In this document: in pieces, positions 8,446 to 17,760 of the stretch
Layout of the letters: every line of letters begins with the position of its first letter
How positions within the stretch are numbered: the stretch's first letter is position 1
DNA from: an uncultured Bacteroidota bacterium
GTDB taxonomy: Bacteria; Bacteroidota; Bacteroidia; Chitinophagales; Chitinophagaceae
DNA length: 55,020 nucleotides
Reading direction: 5' to 3'
Assembly (NCBI GenBank): GCA_903829015.1
Contig: CAIKOJ010000057.1
Span: forward strand, 1-55,020
The notes under the pieces: generated by a model
Databases searched by the model: none
The model's input: only the letters and a program-made list of their open reading frames with translations
Told to the model about the DNA's origin: nothing
Made by a program: the position numbers and the translations under genes

Positions 8446-9814
8446 GACCAAAATCCAGTTGTTGCACAGCAGTGTGATACCCGGCAACCCATTTGCCCAG
8501 CATTTCAACAAAGGTAACTTTTTCCATGTTGACAAAGAAATCTCCTTCTTTCATGATCTGCTCCAACAACTGATCCTGCGCCTTTATACATTGTATCGCA
8601 GTACTGTAAGGGATATGGCTGAATGAAACCATTTCGTATACCGAAATAAACTGTGTAGGATACAGTTTACCCAACTCCTTTTCGATCTTCTTACGTTCTA
8701 AAAATGCCGGATCCGATACCTTATCACGCATCTCAACGAAATTCAGCAATGCCAGATTAGCCACTGCATCTCCGTTGGGCTTTCTTTTTACATCGTATTC
8801 ACTCAGTATCGTTGTCCAGTCCTCACCATATTGATCCATTAGTCCGCTCAGTACTGTGCAATCCTCAAAACCGGCATTCATACCCTGTCCGTAAAATGGC
8901 ACGATCGCATGAGCGGCATCCCCAATCAGCGCACTCATGTTTTTATAGTGCCACATATTGATATGGGTGGTAACCAGTGCCGCTGTTGGGTTGCCGAAGA
9001 AATCATCCAGCAAACCCGGCATCAGTGCTTTGGCATCTGCAAACTGCGCATCGAAGAATGTCGTTACGTCTTCTTTGGTCTTTAGTTTTTCAAAAGACAC
9101 TTCACCTTCAAAAGGCATAAATAGAGTACAGGTAAAGGTGCCATCCGTATTGGGTAGGGCAATGAGCATATAATTTCCCCTTGGCCAGATATGAAGCGCA
9201 TTTTTCTCCATCAGCCACTCTCCATTTTTACCTGGTAAGATGCATAACTCCTTATAACCGTATTCAAGATAATTCTGATCGCAGTTTACCCTTGTCATCC
9301 GTGTATAGCCATCGCGTAGGGCAGAAAATGCTCCGTCGGCACCAAACAGCAGATCGGCTGTAACTACTTTTTGCGATTTGTCGGGCAATTCAAAATACAA
9401 AGTGTTTGTTGGTACATCTACATGGGTACAGCGGTGTTCAAAATGGATCTTTACACCATGCTTTTCAGCCAGGGTCATCAATTTCTTATTCAGCTCTCCG
9501 CGGCTCACTGAGTATATCGCTTCGTTGTTCTTGCTGTATGGCTGAAAGACTGTATTCCCGTCCGGTTGGTGCAGGTGCCTGCCATACATGGGTATTGCCA
9601 GGGCTTCTATTTCTTCTTTTAGTCCTGCCAGTTCCAGCGCTTTCCAGCCACGGTGGCTGGTGGCCAGGTTGATGGATTTACCCGCCGAAATTGAAGCGCT
9701 GCGCATATCAGGGCGTCTTTCGAACAGATTTACTTCATAACCACGTTTGCTGAATATTATAGAAAGAAGGGAACCTACCAATCCGGCTCCCTGTATAGTA
9801 ACCTTACGGGACAT
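8435..9814 (-). CDS. kmo: Kynurenine 3-monooxygenase (FAD-dependent)
   Basis: A 459-residue flavoprotein hydroxylase that converts L-kynurenine to 3-hydroxykynurenine with NADPH and O2, in tryptophan breakdown and de novo NAD synthesis via quinolinate. The FAD-binding GAGLVG (residues 9-14) is followed by the acidic end of beta-2 (NLFERRPDMR). RGELNKKLM, GADGAFSALRD and GDAAHAIVPFYGQGMNAGFED (from about 298) are the hallmark blocks. I chose the ATG at 9814 because the family begins just before this Rossmann strand; the longer reading to 9877 adds an unrelated cysteine-rich leader. No other kynurenine-pathway gene is present, so the pathway must be completed elsewhere. Confidence 0.92.
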   Translation of the reverse strand: MSRKVTIQGAGLVGSLLSIIFSKRGYEVNLFERRPDMRSASISAGKSINLATSHRGWKALELAGLKEEIEALAIPMYGRHLHQPDGNTVFQPYSKNNEAIYSVSRGELNKKLMTLAEKHGVKIHFEHRCTHVDVPTNTLYFELPDKSQKVVTADLLFGADGAFSALRDGYTRMTRVNCDQNYLEYGYKELCILPGKNGEWLMEKNALHIWPRGNYMLIALPNTDGTFTCTLFMPFEGEVSFEKLKTKEDVTTFFDAQFADAKALMPGLLDDFFGNPTAALVTTHINMWHYKNMSALIGDAAHAIVPFYGQGMNAGFEDCTVLSGLMDQYGEDWTTILSEYDVKRKPNGDAVANLALLNFVEMRDKVSDPAFLERKKIEKELGKLYPTQFISVYEMVSFSHIPYSTAIQCIKAQDQLLEQIMKEGDFFVNMEKVTFVEMLGKWVAGYHTAVQQLDFGHEA

Positions 9815-10081
9815 AATTTCAATTTTAGTGCAGCAAAATACGCAATAATGTATCATTGGAGTAATGACGAAAATCATATATTAACCGATGCTCCATTGCA
9901 ACTCTCTTTTACTTGCTTCGGTTTCATCGACATTTGCCTTAAAAATGCAATTATATTAAATGTGTTTAGCCTTTTCTGTGTTCGGTCTTTCAAGTCTATG
10001 TCCTTGATTTTAAACAGAAATTAACAAGCGTTTATGTAGCCGCACAGTCGCTGGTAGGTAAGTGCTTTGCTACCCATTGTG

Positions 10082-10089
10082 TACCTTTG
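10082..10089 (+). promoter_or_regulatory. Bacteroidota -7 box before the DUF502 gene
   Basis: TACCTTTG matches the Bacteroidota -7 consensus TAnnTTTG. It ends only four bases before the ATG at 10094, so transcription would start at or next to the start codon, predicting a leaderless mRNA. A well-spaced -33 TTTG is not obvious. Confidence 0.5.
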
Positions 10090-10093
10090 CCGC

Positions 10094-10690
10094 ATGAGAC
10101 GTCTTGCCGCCGTATTATTAAGGTCTTTTCTTCAGGGCCTTTTATTAATAAGCCCTATCGCTATTACCGCATTTGTATTGTATTCTGTTTTTGATAAGGT
10201 AGATAGCCTCATTCCTTTTGTGCCACGCGGACTTGGCTTTCTCATCATCATTCTGGTTGTAACTGTAGTTGGTTATTTCGGCACAAGGTTTTTCATTGGC
10301 AAGTGGTTGTTCGATGCTTTCGAATACATTATTGAGCATACCCCCGGCGTTAAGTTTATCTATTCATCCATCAGAGATGTGATTAAATCGTTCGTTGGAG
10401 ACAAAAAAAGGTTCAACAAGCCGGTTTGGGTACGGGTAAATGTTCAGCCAGAGATCTGGCGTATCGGTTTTATGACCCAACGGGATATGACCTCCCACGG
10501 CTTAGACGGAATGGTGGCAGTATATATGCCACATGCCTATGCAATTTCCGGATGGGTAATTGTAACAGATGGTGCCAATGTAAAACCAATAAAAGATATG
10601 ACCTCCGGAGAAGCAATGAAATTTGCTGTGAGCGGAGGGGTAACTACTGTTGAAGATCAGGAAAAAGATGAAGAGACAGATCAACTTTAA
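10094..10690 (+). CDS. DUF502 family integral membrane protein
   Basis: A 198-residue inner-membrane protein of the DUF502 family. It has two hydrophobic segments (about residues 12-35, SFLQGLLLISPIAITAFVLYS, and 46-68, GLGFLIIILVVTVVGYF), then a soluble domain containing the family-typical HTPGVKFIYSSIRDVIKSF and PHAYAISGWVIV blocks. Function is unknown. I chose the ATG at 10094 because a -7 promoter box ends four bases upstream and the family starts with a short basic stretch (MRRLAA) before the first helix. The last 23 bases overlap the start of serC in another frame. Confidence 0.8.
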   Translation: MRRLAAVLLRSFLQGLLLISPIAITAFVLYSVFDKVDSLIPFVPRGLGFLIIILVVTVVGYFGTRFFIGKWLFDAFEYIIEHTPGVKFIYSSIRDVIKSFVGDKKRFNKPVWVRVNVQPEIWRIGFMTQRDMTSHGLDGMVAVYMPHAYAISGWVIVTDGANVKPIKDMTSGEAMKFAVSGGVTTVEDQEKDEETDQL

Positions 10691-11741
10691 CGCCGGCCCC
10701 GCCGCATTGCCCGAACAGGTGCTGCAACAGGCGGCTCAGGCAGTAATAGAGTATGCAGGCACCGGTTTGTCTATCCTCGAATTGCCACACAGAAGCCGGG
10801 AGTTTAAAGAGATCATTGAAGAATGCAAAGCACTGGTAAGGGAACTATGTGGCCTTGATAACGATTACGAAGTAATCTGGCTACAGGGTGGCGGCAGAAT
10901 GCAGTTCAGTATGGTGCCTATGAATTTCTTGTCTCCCGGAGCATCAGCAGGCTATATTGACAGCGGCAAATGGGCTGCAGATGCTGCAAAATATGCTGCA
11001 TTTTATGGCACAGTATCGATACTCGCTTCTTCAAAAGACATTGGCTATAACAGGCTCCCCCAATGGCCTACGACTATAGACCCATCATTGTCATACGTAC
11101 ATTTTACTACTAACAATACCATTTACGGCACACAGTGGCAGAGCGTATCCGGTACCAGTGTTCCGCTCATAGCCGATATGAGCAGCGATATCTTTTCCCG
11201 CAGGCATGACTACTCAAAGTATTCGTTGTTTTATGCGGTTGCGCAAAAGAATATCGGTGCAGCAGGCAACACAATGGTAGTGATCAGAAAAGATATGCTG
11301 GCTAGCATCAAAAACACTTTACCCCCGATGCTCGACTACAGAGCTCAGGTCAAAGAGAACTCGATCTTAAATACCTCAAATGTCTTCGGGATATATGTTT
11401 CTTTACTGATGCTGAGATGGACAAAGTCACAGGGAATTGATACCATAGAACGGAATAATATTTCAAAAGCTGCAATGCTGTATGATGCAATCAATAAAAG
11501 CCGCTTGTTCAAAGCATATGTAACTGAGCCGGCGCACCGAAGCCCCATGAATGTATGCTTCACCGCCATTTCGCCTGAGGCAGAAAATGATTTACTTTCG
11601 TTGTGCGCAAAGAATGGCATCACGGGCATCAAAGGCCACAGGTCTGTTGGCGGATTCAGAGTTTCTCTATACAATGCGGTAACGATAAAAGAAGTTGAGC
11701 AGTTGGTGGAAGTGATAAAGGAACTAGAGGAGAGGGGTTAA
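10668..11741 (+). CDS. serC: Phosphoserine aminotransferase
   Basis: A PLP enzyme (about 357 residues) that converts 3-phosphohydroxypyruvate and glutamate to phosphoserine, the second step of serine synthesis; it also acts in pyridoxal phosphate synthesis in some bacteria. NFNAGPAALPEQVL is the family N-terminus, and the PLP lysine is K194 in FYAVAQKNIGAAG. GGGRMQFSMVPMNFL and the C-terminal GHRSVGGFRVSLYNAV are further signatures. The ATG at 10668 is preferred over one 18 bases upstream because the conserved RQINFNAGPA follows directly. The gene begins inside the 3' end of the DUF502 gene. No serA is in the window. Confidence 0.95.
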   Translation: MKRQINFNAGPAALPEQVLQQAAQAVIEYAGTGLSILELPHRSREFKEIIEECKALVRELCGLDNDYEVIWLQGGGRMQFSMVPMNFLSPGASAGYIDSGKWAADAAKYAAFYGTVSILASSKDIGYNRLPQWPTTIDPSLSYVHFTTNNTIYGTQWQSVSGTSVPLIADMSSDIFSRRHDYSKYSLFYAVAQKNIGAAGNTMVVIRKDMLASIKNTLPPMLDYRAQVKENSILNTSNVFGIYVSLLMLRWTKSQGIDTIERNNISKAAMLYDAINKSRLFKAYVTEPAHRSPMNVCFTAISPEAENDLLSLCAKNGITGIKGHRSVGGFRVSLYNAVTIKEVEQLVEVIKELEERG

Positions 11742-11803
11742 TTATTTGGAACGAACAAGTAAAAAGAACACACTAAATAGTAGTTTAAAGAATAAGGAAT
11801 TTT

Positions 11804-13045
11804 ATGGCAAAGATCACACCGTTTAAAGGCGTAAGGCCAACTAAAGAACTCGCAGCCGACGTGGCTACACTTCCGTATGATGTGGTAAGCGTAGCCGAGG
11901 CGCGTGAATTCAGAAAGGATACAAATAATTTTTACCATGTTACCCGCTCTGAGATCGATCTGCAGGAAAGTGTAGACGTGCATAGTCAGCAGGTCTATGA
12001 CATGGCCAAGGAGAACCTGGACAATATGATCAAAGACAAGGTGCTGTCTCAGGATACCGAACCAAGTTATTATATCTACGAGCTGGTGATGAACGGCAGG
12101 TCACAGACCGGTCTGGTATGCGGCTCCTCTATCGATGATTATAACAACGGTATTGTTAAAAAACATGAATTCACCCGTCCTGAGAAAGAACAGGATCGTG
12201 TAAGTCATATTGCAACAGTAGGTGCGCAAACCGGCGTTGTTTTTCTTGCCTACAACGATTGCGAAAGCGTGCAGACCATCATCGACGAATGGAAGAAGGA
12301 ACATGCGCCAACGTACGATTTTACTGCACCAGACGGCATCCGGCATATATTCTGGGTCGTTGACAGCTATCCTAAAGTGGCATCTATCACCTGGCATTTT
12401 GCACAGGATGTACCTTGCACTTATATAGCCGATGGTCACCACCGGGCTGCTTCAGCGGCAAGGGTCTGTAAAGAAATGCGAGACAACGGATATTCTATTG
12501 ATGGCGATGAGTCTTTCAACTATTTTGTTACCTGCATTTTTCCTGCCAGTCAGTTGCAGATCATGGATTACAACCGCGTTGCAAAAGACCTGAATGGCAT
12601 GTCACCAGATGAGTTCATGCACAAGCTGGAGAATAGCTTTGAGATCACTAAAGTTGGCAGTGAACCGGTGAAACCTGCGAAGCTGCATGATTTCGGTATG
12701 TATCTGAATGACTGCTGGTACAAGCTCACAGCAAAACCCGGCACATGGACCGATGATCCGATTGGCATCCTCGATGTGTCTATTTTGCAGAATAATGTAT
12801 TGGATAATTTGCTCGACATTAAAGACCCCCGGGTAGATAAGCGCGTTGATTTTGTAGGAGGTATCAGAGGCATGGAAGGATTGCAGGCGAGAGTAGATAG
12901 CAAGGAAATGGCTGTGGCTTTTTCGCTTTATCCCGTTACTATCAAACAACTTTTTGATATTGCCGACAGCGGCAATGTAATGCCACCAAAAAGCACATGG
13001 TTCGAACCTAAGCTTAGAGATGGTCTGGTAGTGTATATGATCTGA
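11804..13045 (+). CDS. DUF1015 family protein
   Basis: A 413-residue cytosolic protein of the DUF1015 family. Family-type blocks are ITPFKGVRPTKELAADVATLPYDVVS at the N-terminus, NFYHVTRSEIDL, KKHEFTRPEKEQDRVSHI, and YIADGHHRAASAARV in the middle with its GHHR motif. The family is often found beside serine-synthesis genes, and this copy follows serC by 62 bases, consistent with co-transcription. Biochemical function was not deduced from sequence; the GHHR block resembles the catalytic GxHR of ParB/sulfiredoxin-like proteins, but that is only a similarity I notice. Confidence 0.8.
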   Translation: MAKITPFKGVRPTKELAADVATLPYDVVSVAEAREFRKDTNNFYHVTRSEIDLQESVDVHSQQVYDMAKENLDNMIKDKVLSQDTEPSYYIYELVMNGRSQTGLVCGSSIDDYNNGIVKKHEFTRPEKEQDRVSHIATVGAQTGVVFLAYNDCESVQTIIDEWKKEHAPTYDFTAPDGIRHIFWVVDSYPKVASITWHFAQDVPCTYIADGHHRAASAARVCKEMRDNGYSIDGDESFNYFVTCIFPASQLQIMDYNRVAKDLNGMSPDEFMHKLENSFEITKVGSEPVKPAKLHDFGMYLNDCWYKLTAKPGTWTDDPIGILDVSILQNNVLDNLLDIKDPRVDKRVDFVGGIRGMEGLQARVDSKEMAVAFSLYPVTIKQLFDIADSGNVMPPKSTWFEPKLRDGLVVYMI

Positions 13046-13126
13046 TAGCCCAATTGGCAAACTAATAATTTTCGCACAGTTATTTTATTCATTTTAAAAG
13101 GTAGCTCCCAATTTGGAGACGAGGAT

Positions 13127-14104
13127 ATGGAATACAGAAGAATGGGTAAAACAGGTTTGAAACTGAGTACACTGTCTTACGGATCGTGGGTTACTTTTTC
13201 AAAACAAGTAGACGATAGTGCCTCCGACCGCCTCATGGGTCTGGCTTATGACGCAGGTATCAATTTCTTCGACAATGCCGAGGCATACGAGGGTGGCAGG
13301 TCTGAGGAGATGATGGGTAGGGTATTGAGTAAGAAGAACTGGGACCGCACATCTTATTGTATTTCTAGTAAGGCATTTTTTGGTTTGTACGGTAAGGAGA
13401 ACAAGCCTAATCAAAACGGGCTTAGCCGCAAACACCTCACCGAGGCTTGCCATGCGGCACTAGGACGTCTGCAAACCGACTACCTCGATCTCTTCTTCTG
13501 CCACAGACCAGACCCTGAGACACCAATGGAAGAAGTGGTGTGGACAATGAATATCCTGCTGCAACAAGGTAAGATACTCTACTGGGGTACCAGCGAATGG
13601 AGCGCAGCCGAAATTATGGAAGCCCATGCCGTAGCCAAAGATTTGAGCCTGATAGGTCCGGCTATGGAACAGCCGCAATACAATATGTTTGAGCGGTTTA
13701 AAATGGAAAAGGATTACCTGTCTGTTTTTAGAAATACAGGGATGGGTACTACCATCTGGAGCCCACTTGCATCCGGATTGCTTACCGGCAAATACAACAA
13801 TGGCATACCCGAAGGTTCAAGGCTGGGCATTTCTAACTACGCATGGCTGAAGGAGAAAATGATGGAGCAAGAGAAACTAGACAAAGTGAAGAAACTGGCG
13901 GCCGTAGCGCTAGAGTTAGATACCTCGCTCGCTACATTATCTATCGCCTGGTGCATTCACAATCAACACGTCACAACGGCAATACTGGGTGCTACAAAAG
14001 AAAGCCAGCTAACAGAAAACCTGAAGGCAATAGATTTGTATCCAAAGCTAACTACAGAGGTGATGGGCAAAATTGACGAGATCATGGGTTCAAAACCTTT
14101 GTGA
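13127..14104 (+). CDS. Aldo/keto reductase, potassium-channel beta-subunit-like subgroup
   Basis: A 325-residue NADPH-dependent oxidoreductase with a TIM-barrel fold. The catalytic tetrad is visible: D49 and Y54 in FFDNAEAYEGGRSE, K82 in SSKAFFG, and H126 in DLFFCHRPD. MEYRRMGKTGLKLSTLSYGSW is the N-terminus typical of the Kv-beta/YghZ-like subgroup. The WSPLASGLLTGKYNNGIPEGSR block and the C-terminal GATKESQLTENLKA bind the cofactor. The substrate is probably a small aldehyde or ketone and cannot be read from the sequence. It stands alone between the DUF1015 gene and an AraC-type regulator, with 81 bases upstream. Confidence 0.9.
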   Translation: MEYRRMGKTGLKLSTLSYGSWVTFSKQVDDSASDRLMGLAYDAGINFFDNAEAYEGGRSEEMMGRVLSKKNWDRTSYCISSKAFFGLYGKENKPNQNGLSRKHLTEACHAALGRLQTDYLDLFFCHRPDPETPMEEVVWTMNILLQQGKILYWGTSEWSAAEIMEAHAVAKDLSLIGPAMEQPQYNMFERFKMEKDYLSVFRNTGMGTTIWSPLASGLLTGKYNNGIPEGSRLGISNYAWLKEKMMEQEKLDKVKKLAAVALELDTSLATLSIAWCIHNQHVTTAILGATKESQLTENLKAIDLYPKLTTEVMGKIDEIMGSKPL

Positions 14105-14181
14105 TCCTCAGCCTTTCGCACCTTTTCCATAACTTATTCATAAAATCCATTATGAATGAGCGTTTCTATGTGAATAGCTTG

Positions 14182-14189
14182 TATTTTTG
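14182..14189 (+). promoter_or_regulatory. -7 box for the AraC-type regulator
   Basis: TATTTTTG fits TAnnTTTG and lies 21 bases before the chosen ATG at 14211. It argues against a start further upstream, since a TTG start at 14187 would fall inside the promoter box. Confidence 0.45.
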
Positions 14190-14210
14190 CATCCCTGTTA
14201 TTGGAACCTG

Positions 14211-15074
14211 ATGTTGAACGGCAATAAACAAACACTGCATAGAAAGTCTGAACCATTGGAGCGATTCATTGGGAAGGAAGTACGTGTGTTAAGCAGAAAA
14301 AGCACTTCTGTAAATAATTTCATTCAATCTGATTGGGCATCTGTAACTGGTTCAGCAGAGAGTATTTCTGACGACAGGGGTATGCTGTACCTCTTTCCTA
14401 TCGAAGACGGAAGGTTTTGCCTGCAGTTGTGTTTCTGGCAAAGTGATGAGAGTAGTAGTGGTCGGGCAATCGTGAATTCGTTAAGGTTCTCACCTTCTTT
14501 TTTCGACCAATATCCGGTCGAGACACTCATGGCCAATCAGCCGTTCAGGTTCGACCAAACCACCGAACAGCAATTCTCTGTTTGTGCCAAAACCAGAATG
14601 TACCTCACACAGTTACATCAAACCGACAAAACAACACCCTTTATCAGATCTTTGCGGCAAACAGAAACCGCAACGCATTTGCTTCGTATTGCACTCGAGT
14701 GCATAACCATACCATTCAATGAGTGTCAGGTTCCTGCGTGTCGTTTTCTGGCATACGAAAGTGAGCGGGAGAAAATAAAGGAGGCATGCCAGGTTTTGGA
14801 ACAGAATTTAGACAAGCCACTAACAATACCCGAACTCGCCAAAAAAGTAGCAATCAACGAGTGTTACCTGAAAAAAGGATTTAAAGCGTTGGTAGGTAAA
14901 ACAGTGCATGATTACCACCAGGATCTGAGGATTGCCAAAGCCAAAGAATTATTAAAGGGGCAGGGGCTAACGGTTACTGAGGTGGCTCACACATTAGGAT
15001 ATAGCAGTATTTCTCATTTCAGTACTGCTTTTAAACGGGTTACAGGCATGAAGCCCTGCGAACTGTTATCGTAG
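14211..15074 (+). CDS. AraC-family transcriptional regulator
   Basis: A 287-residue regulator. The C-terminal hundred residues form the two-helix-turn-helix AraC domain: IKEACQVLEQNLDKPLTIPELAKKVAINECYLKKGFKALVGKTVHDY, then the second HTH and the family signature VTEVAHTLGYSSISHFSTAFKRVTGMKPCEL. The N-terminal portion (about 1-185) is not a recognised sugar-binding cupin and its inducer is unknown; it resembles regulators in which this part is a poorly conserved sensor. The ATG at 14211 sits 21 bases after a -7 promoter box. The target genes are not evident; the preceding aldo/keto reductase is one possibility. Confidence 0.88.
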   Translation: MLNGNKQTLHRKSEPLERFIGKEVRVLSRKSTSVNNFIQSDWASVTGSAESISDDRGMLYLFPIEDGRFCLQLCFWQSDESSSGRAIVNSLRFSPSFFDQYPVETLMANQPFRFDQTTEQQFSVCAKTRMYLTQLHQTDKTTPFIRSLRQTETATHLLRIALECITIPFNECQVPACRFLAYESEREKIKEACQVLEQNLDKPLTIPELAKKVAINECYLKKGFKALVGKTVHDYHQDLRIAKAKELLKGQGLTVTEVAHTLGYSSISHFSTAFKRVTGMKPCELLS

Positions 15075-15375
15075 TATAAAATATCTTATTTGTGTTTAAT
15101 TAACCGGCAGTTTATCAACTTTTTTGGACGTTTTTGCAGCTATTTTCGACAATATGCAATTATTATATGCGTATTGCAATGATAGTCAAAAAGGATTTTT
15201 TCAAATTATTCGTTAAATCTGAGTTTTTGGCTTGATTTTTGCTACATATAACCTGCTACCCTTCTAAAATATAAACCTTACCAATATTATTTTTTGATAT
15301 TGGATTTTTGATAATGATTTTTGGCTTGATTTTTGCCTTATTTTTACAGAGACTATTTGTATGTGTGCGATTGAA
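15075..15375. other. Intergenic region with a 19-bp direct repeat
   Basis: This AT-rich stretch has no credible gene. It contains an exact 19-base direct repeat (TTTTTGGCTTGATTTTTGC) at 15224-15242 and 15318-15336, plus further GATTTTTG words between them. The second copy lies about 40 bases before the DUF4783 gene and could supply a -33 TTTG element for a TATTTG-type -7 box near 15353-15358. Confidence 0.5.
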
Positions 15376-15783
15376 ATGAAAAACTACTTAAAAAGAATCT
15401 TATTAGCAGTTAGTTGTACGTTGGTGTTTTTTACGGTGCATGCTCAAAGTGGTCGTTCTCCCATAGAAGATATGGTGAACGCCATTAAGAATAATCATGT
15501 CGCCGATATGGAGAAGTACATTGATAACTTCGTGCCCATAACTATCAACAATAGCCAGACCGTTTATAGCCACAATCAGGCAATGATTGTGCTTAAGGAC
15601 TTCTTTGAAAAGAATGTTGCCAGGGATGTAACCGTTATGGACAACGGAGCACCCGACAATACTTCTAAGTTTGTGATCGGTGTGATGACCACCACAGCCG
15701 GAGTAAAATACAATGTATTTATCCTGATCAGGCTGAAAGGTAACTTTATGTTGCAGGAACTAAGGCTAAATAAAGAACAATAA
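15376..15783 (+). CDS. DUF4783 secreted protein
   Basis: A 135-residue exported protein with a signal peptide (MKNYLKRILLAVSCTLVFFTVHAQ). The mature part matches DUF4783, a small NTF2-like fold common in Bacteroidota: PIEDMVNAIKNNHVADMEKYIDNFVPITINN, then VYSHNQAMIVLKDFFEKN, and it ends with RLKGNFMLQELRLNKE. Function is unknown; a periplasmic binding or scaffolding role is plausible for such folds. The ATG at 15376 puts the signal peptide directly at the N-terminus; a start 15 bases upstream is possible. It is followed by a strong terminator. Confidence 0.75.
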   Translation: MKNYLKRILLAVSCTLVFFTVHAQSGRSPIEDMVNAIKNNHVADMEKYIDNFVPITINNSQTVYSHNQAMIVLKDFFEKNVARDVTVMDNGAPDNTSKFVIGVMTTTAGVKYNVFILIRLKGNFMLQELRLNKEQ

Positions 15784-15805
15784 AAAACGGAAAATTATAG
15801 GTATC

Positions 15806-15843
15806 AAAAAAGGTTTGCAGTTGATCAACTGCAAACCTTTTTT
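15806..15843. terminator. Bidirectional terminator between convergent genes
   Basis: A perfect 38-bp palindrome, with arms 15806-15824 and 15825-15843 beginning in six A and ending in six T, so each strand reads a GC-containing stem followed by a T-run. It can end transcription of the DUF4783 gene on the plus strand and of the MuiA-like gene on the minus strand. Confidence 0.85.
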
Positions 15844-15916
15844 CTTTTTGTGTTGCCTGGCTGAAAACGTGCTGTCGGTTTCCACCTATAACAACAACCC
15901 TGTCACCTAAATCAAA

Positions 15917-17563
15917 TCACAGCCCCGAAACAGTTTTCCCTTTCGGATATTTCACGGTATACCCAAAGTTGATGCTTTTACTTTCATTGGGTGCCAAAGT
16001 CACATTCCAGTTCATTAAGCCTGTCACTTCATTATATTCTGCATTAGCCAATTCCCGGTCTTCAACCACTATGTCGTTGTCGTTGCTTATAGGCTGTTGG
16101 TCCTGCAATACCAGTGTCACAGGCTCTTTGCGTGTGTTGCGTACAGTTAGTGTATAAGCAAATGTTTCACGAACATTTGTGCCAATCATCTTCACACTGC
16201 GCAGTTTGGTATCCCGTACCCTCTTAACTACTATTTTCTTATCCCTGCCTAGCGATATATTCATTGTGTCCTTTACATTCCTTGGGTCTATAACGCCCTG
16301 GCCTACATAAGTGCCTTCATAGAAAATGTTACTTGTGCCCGGCAACAGATTTATATCTTCCCAGTTAGTGATCTTCGCCTGCAGAAATACATCCTTATCA
16401 ATTTTCGGCACCGCATAATATCTGTAGGTTGCCGGCAATTCATAGCGTTTTATAGCGGCAAGATACTGTTTACCATCACTTGGAATGGTGTATGGCAAAT
16501 CAATATCGAAAGTGGTATTTACACCGGAGTTATCGACAGATACATAGTCATTTATGGTTGCCTGCATGTTGTTTATTTCTTCGCCAATCAAAATATTGCT
16601 AGCAGGCTTATCCTGATCAACCAGCGCTTTTTTGTAAGCGTAAACCTTCACGCCATTTTGTGCAGGTGCATTTGCCATTCCCGCTCCATAAGTCTGCGGC
16701 ACATAAAAAGCCAGATACCATGGGTTCATCACCGGTGCCTGCACACCCTCATTTGGGTTGCCGGTAGAAAGGCTCAGCTTCACATTATTCCACTTTACTC
16801 CACTGTTCTGATAAATGTTGGCTTTATAATAAAGTTTCACCGGGCTGTTGGCGTCATCAGCCATTATATCGTAGGTAGGCGTCCAGCCCGCATGGGGTAC
16901 AATGTAGTTAATAGCTATTGCTGAAGAAGTTGCCTCTTTTGCATAAAACTTCACCAGCAGTTGTCCGCCTGGTTGGTAAGCTTTTTTCTGTTCTTCGTCC
17001 AGCTGCATGGTAAGCTTGGCAATGCGCTCATCCGTTTTTTTAATAATCGTTTCATGCTTATTTTTCTGCGTCAGATAGTTTTCCATCCTTGCATTGATCA
17101 GGTCAAGCATTTTCGTAAGCTCCACCGTCGAGAGTCCGTTTTGATTCCCGCTCACCTTTCTGTTCTCTTTCAGAACAGTTATCTGCTCATCAATTACCGT
17201 CACTTTGTTGCTTGTCTGTTGCTTATAGGCGGTCATCGCCTCTATGCTGTCTTTTATTTCCTGCGCCTTTGGAGAGAGCACCTCGGTAGCCAGATAATTA
17301 TTCTGAAAAGTGGCAGATTCCACGATCACGCCATTTGTAGCACTCACCGTCAGGCTCTGGCTGTTCACATCTCCGGCTACATTGGTAAATAGAATTTCGT
17401 TCTCACCCTTGCCCAGGTTGATGCGTGCCGTACTTACGAGCTCAGCTCCGCTCAGGAAAACGGTTGCCTGCTCTATATTTAGTTTTTGTGTCGTCTGGGC
17501 GTCCACATGCAGGTAGCCAAAAATCGGAATGACCACTAAAAAAAAGAAGTTTTTCTTTTTCAT
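15917..17563 (-). CDS. DUF4139 protein, MuiA (mucoidy inhibitor) family
   Basis: A 548-residue exported protein. A signal peptide (KKKNFFFLVVIPIFGYLHVDAQ) precedes a DUF4140-like N-terminal beta domain (about 25-120, IEQATVFLSGAELVSTARINLGKGENEILFTNVA). A coiled-coil segment follows (about 120-200, KDSIEAMTAYKQQTSNKVTVIDEQI and DERIAKLTMQLDEEQKKA), then the DUF4139 domain to the end (YIVPHAGWTPTYDIMADD onward). The layout is that of the MuiA family, named for a mucoidy phenotype; the molecular role is not established. I chose the ATG at 17563 because it starts the signal peptide. The gene stands alone and converges on DUF4783 across a bidirectional terminator. Confidence 0.85.
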   Translation of the reverse strand: MKKKNFFFLVVIPIFGYLHVDAQTTQKLNIEQATVFLSGAELVSTARINLGKGENEILFTNVAGDVNSQSLTVSATNGVIVESATFQNNYLATEVLSPKAQEIKDSIEAMTAYKQQTSNKVTVIDEQITVLKENRKVSGNQNGLSTVELTKMLDLINARMENYLTQKNKHETIIKKTDERIAKLTMQLDEEQKKAYQPGGQLLVKFYAKEATSSAIAINYIVPHAGWTPTYDIMADDANSPVKLYYKANIYQNSGVKWNNVKLSLSTGNPNEGVQAPVMNPWYLAFYVPQTYGAGMANAPAQNGVKVYAYKKALVDQDKPASNILIGEEINNMQATINDYVSVDNSGVNTTFDIDLPYTIPSDGKQYLAAIKRYELPATYRYYAVPKIDKDVFLQAKITNWEDINLLPGTSNIFYEGTYVGQGVIDPRNVKDTMNISLGRDKKIVVKRVRDTKLRSVKMIGTNVRETFAYTLTVRNTRKEPVTLVLQDQQPISNDNDIVVEDRELANAEYNEVTGLMNWNVTLAPNESKSINFGYTVKYPKGKTVSGL

Positions 17564-17711
17564 ATTCTGTGTTTTAAAAAGAAGATGGAGAAAGGTAGCT
17601 ATTCCACAAACACAGAATACAGATAAAGCAAGCCTTAACAATACTTTAAATATAAACTAGCTTTTTCCGGTCCTTCCATTGCACAAATCAATTTATGGAA
17701 TTCCGGCCGAA

Positions 17712-17743
17712 TTGCTTCTTTAAGATAAACCGAGCTAAATTTG
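17712..17743 (+). promoter_or_regulatory. Promoter for the small membrane protein gene
   Basis: A -33 TTG at 17712-17714, a 21-base spacer and a -7 TAAATTTG at 17736-17743 match the Bacteroidota housekeeping promoter (TTG, 19-21 bases, TAnnTTTG). The ATG at 17761 lies 17 bases downstream of the -7 box. Confidence 0.6.
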
Positions 17744-17760
17744 CCATCCAATACAATCGC

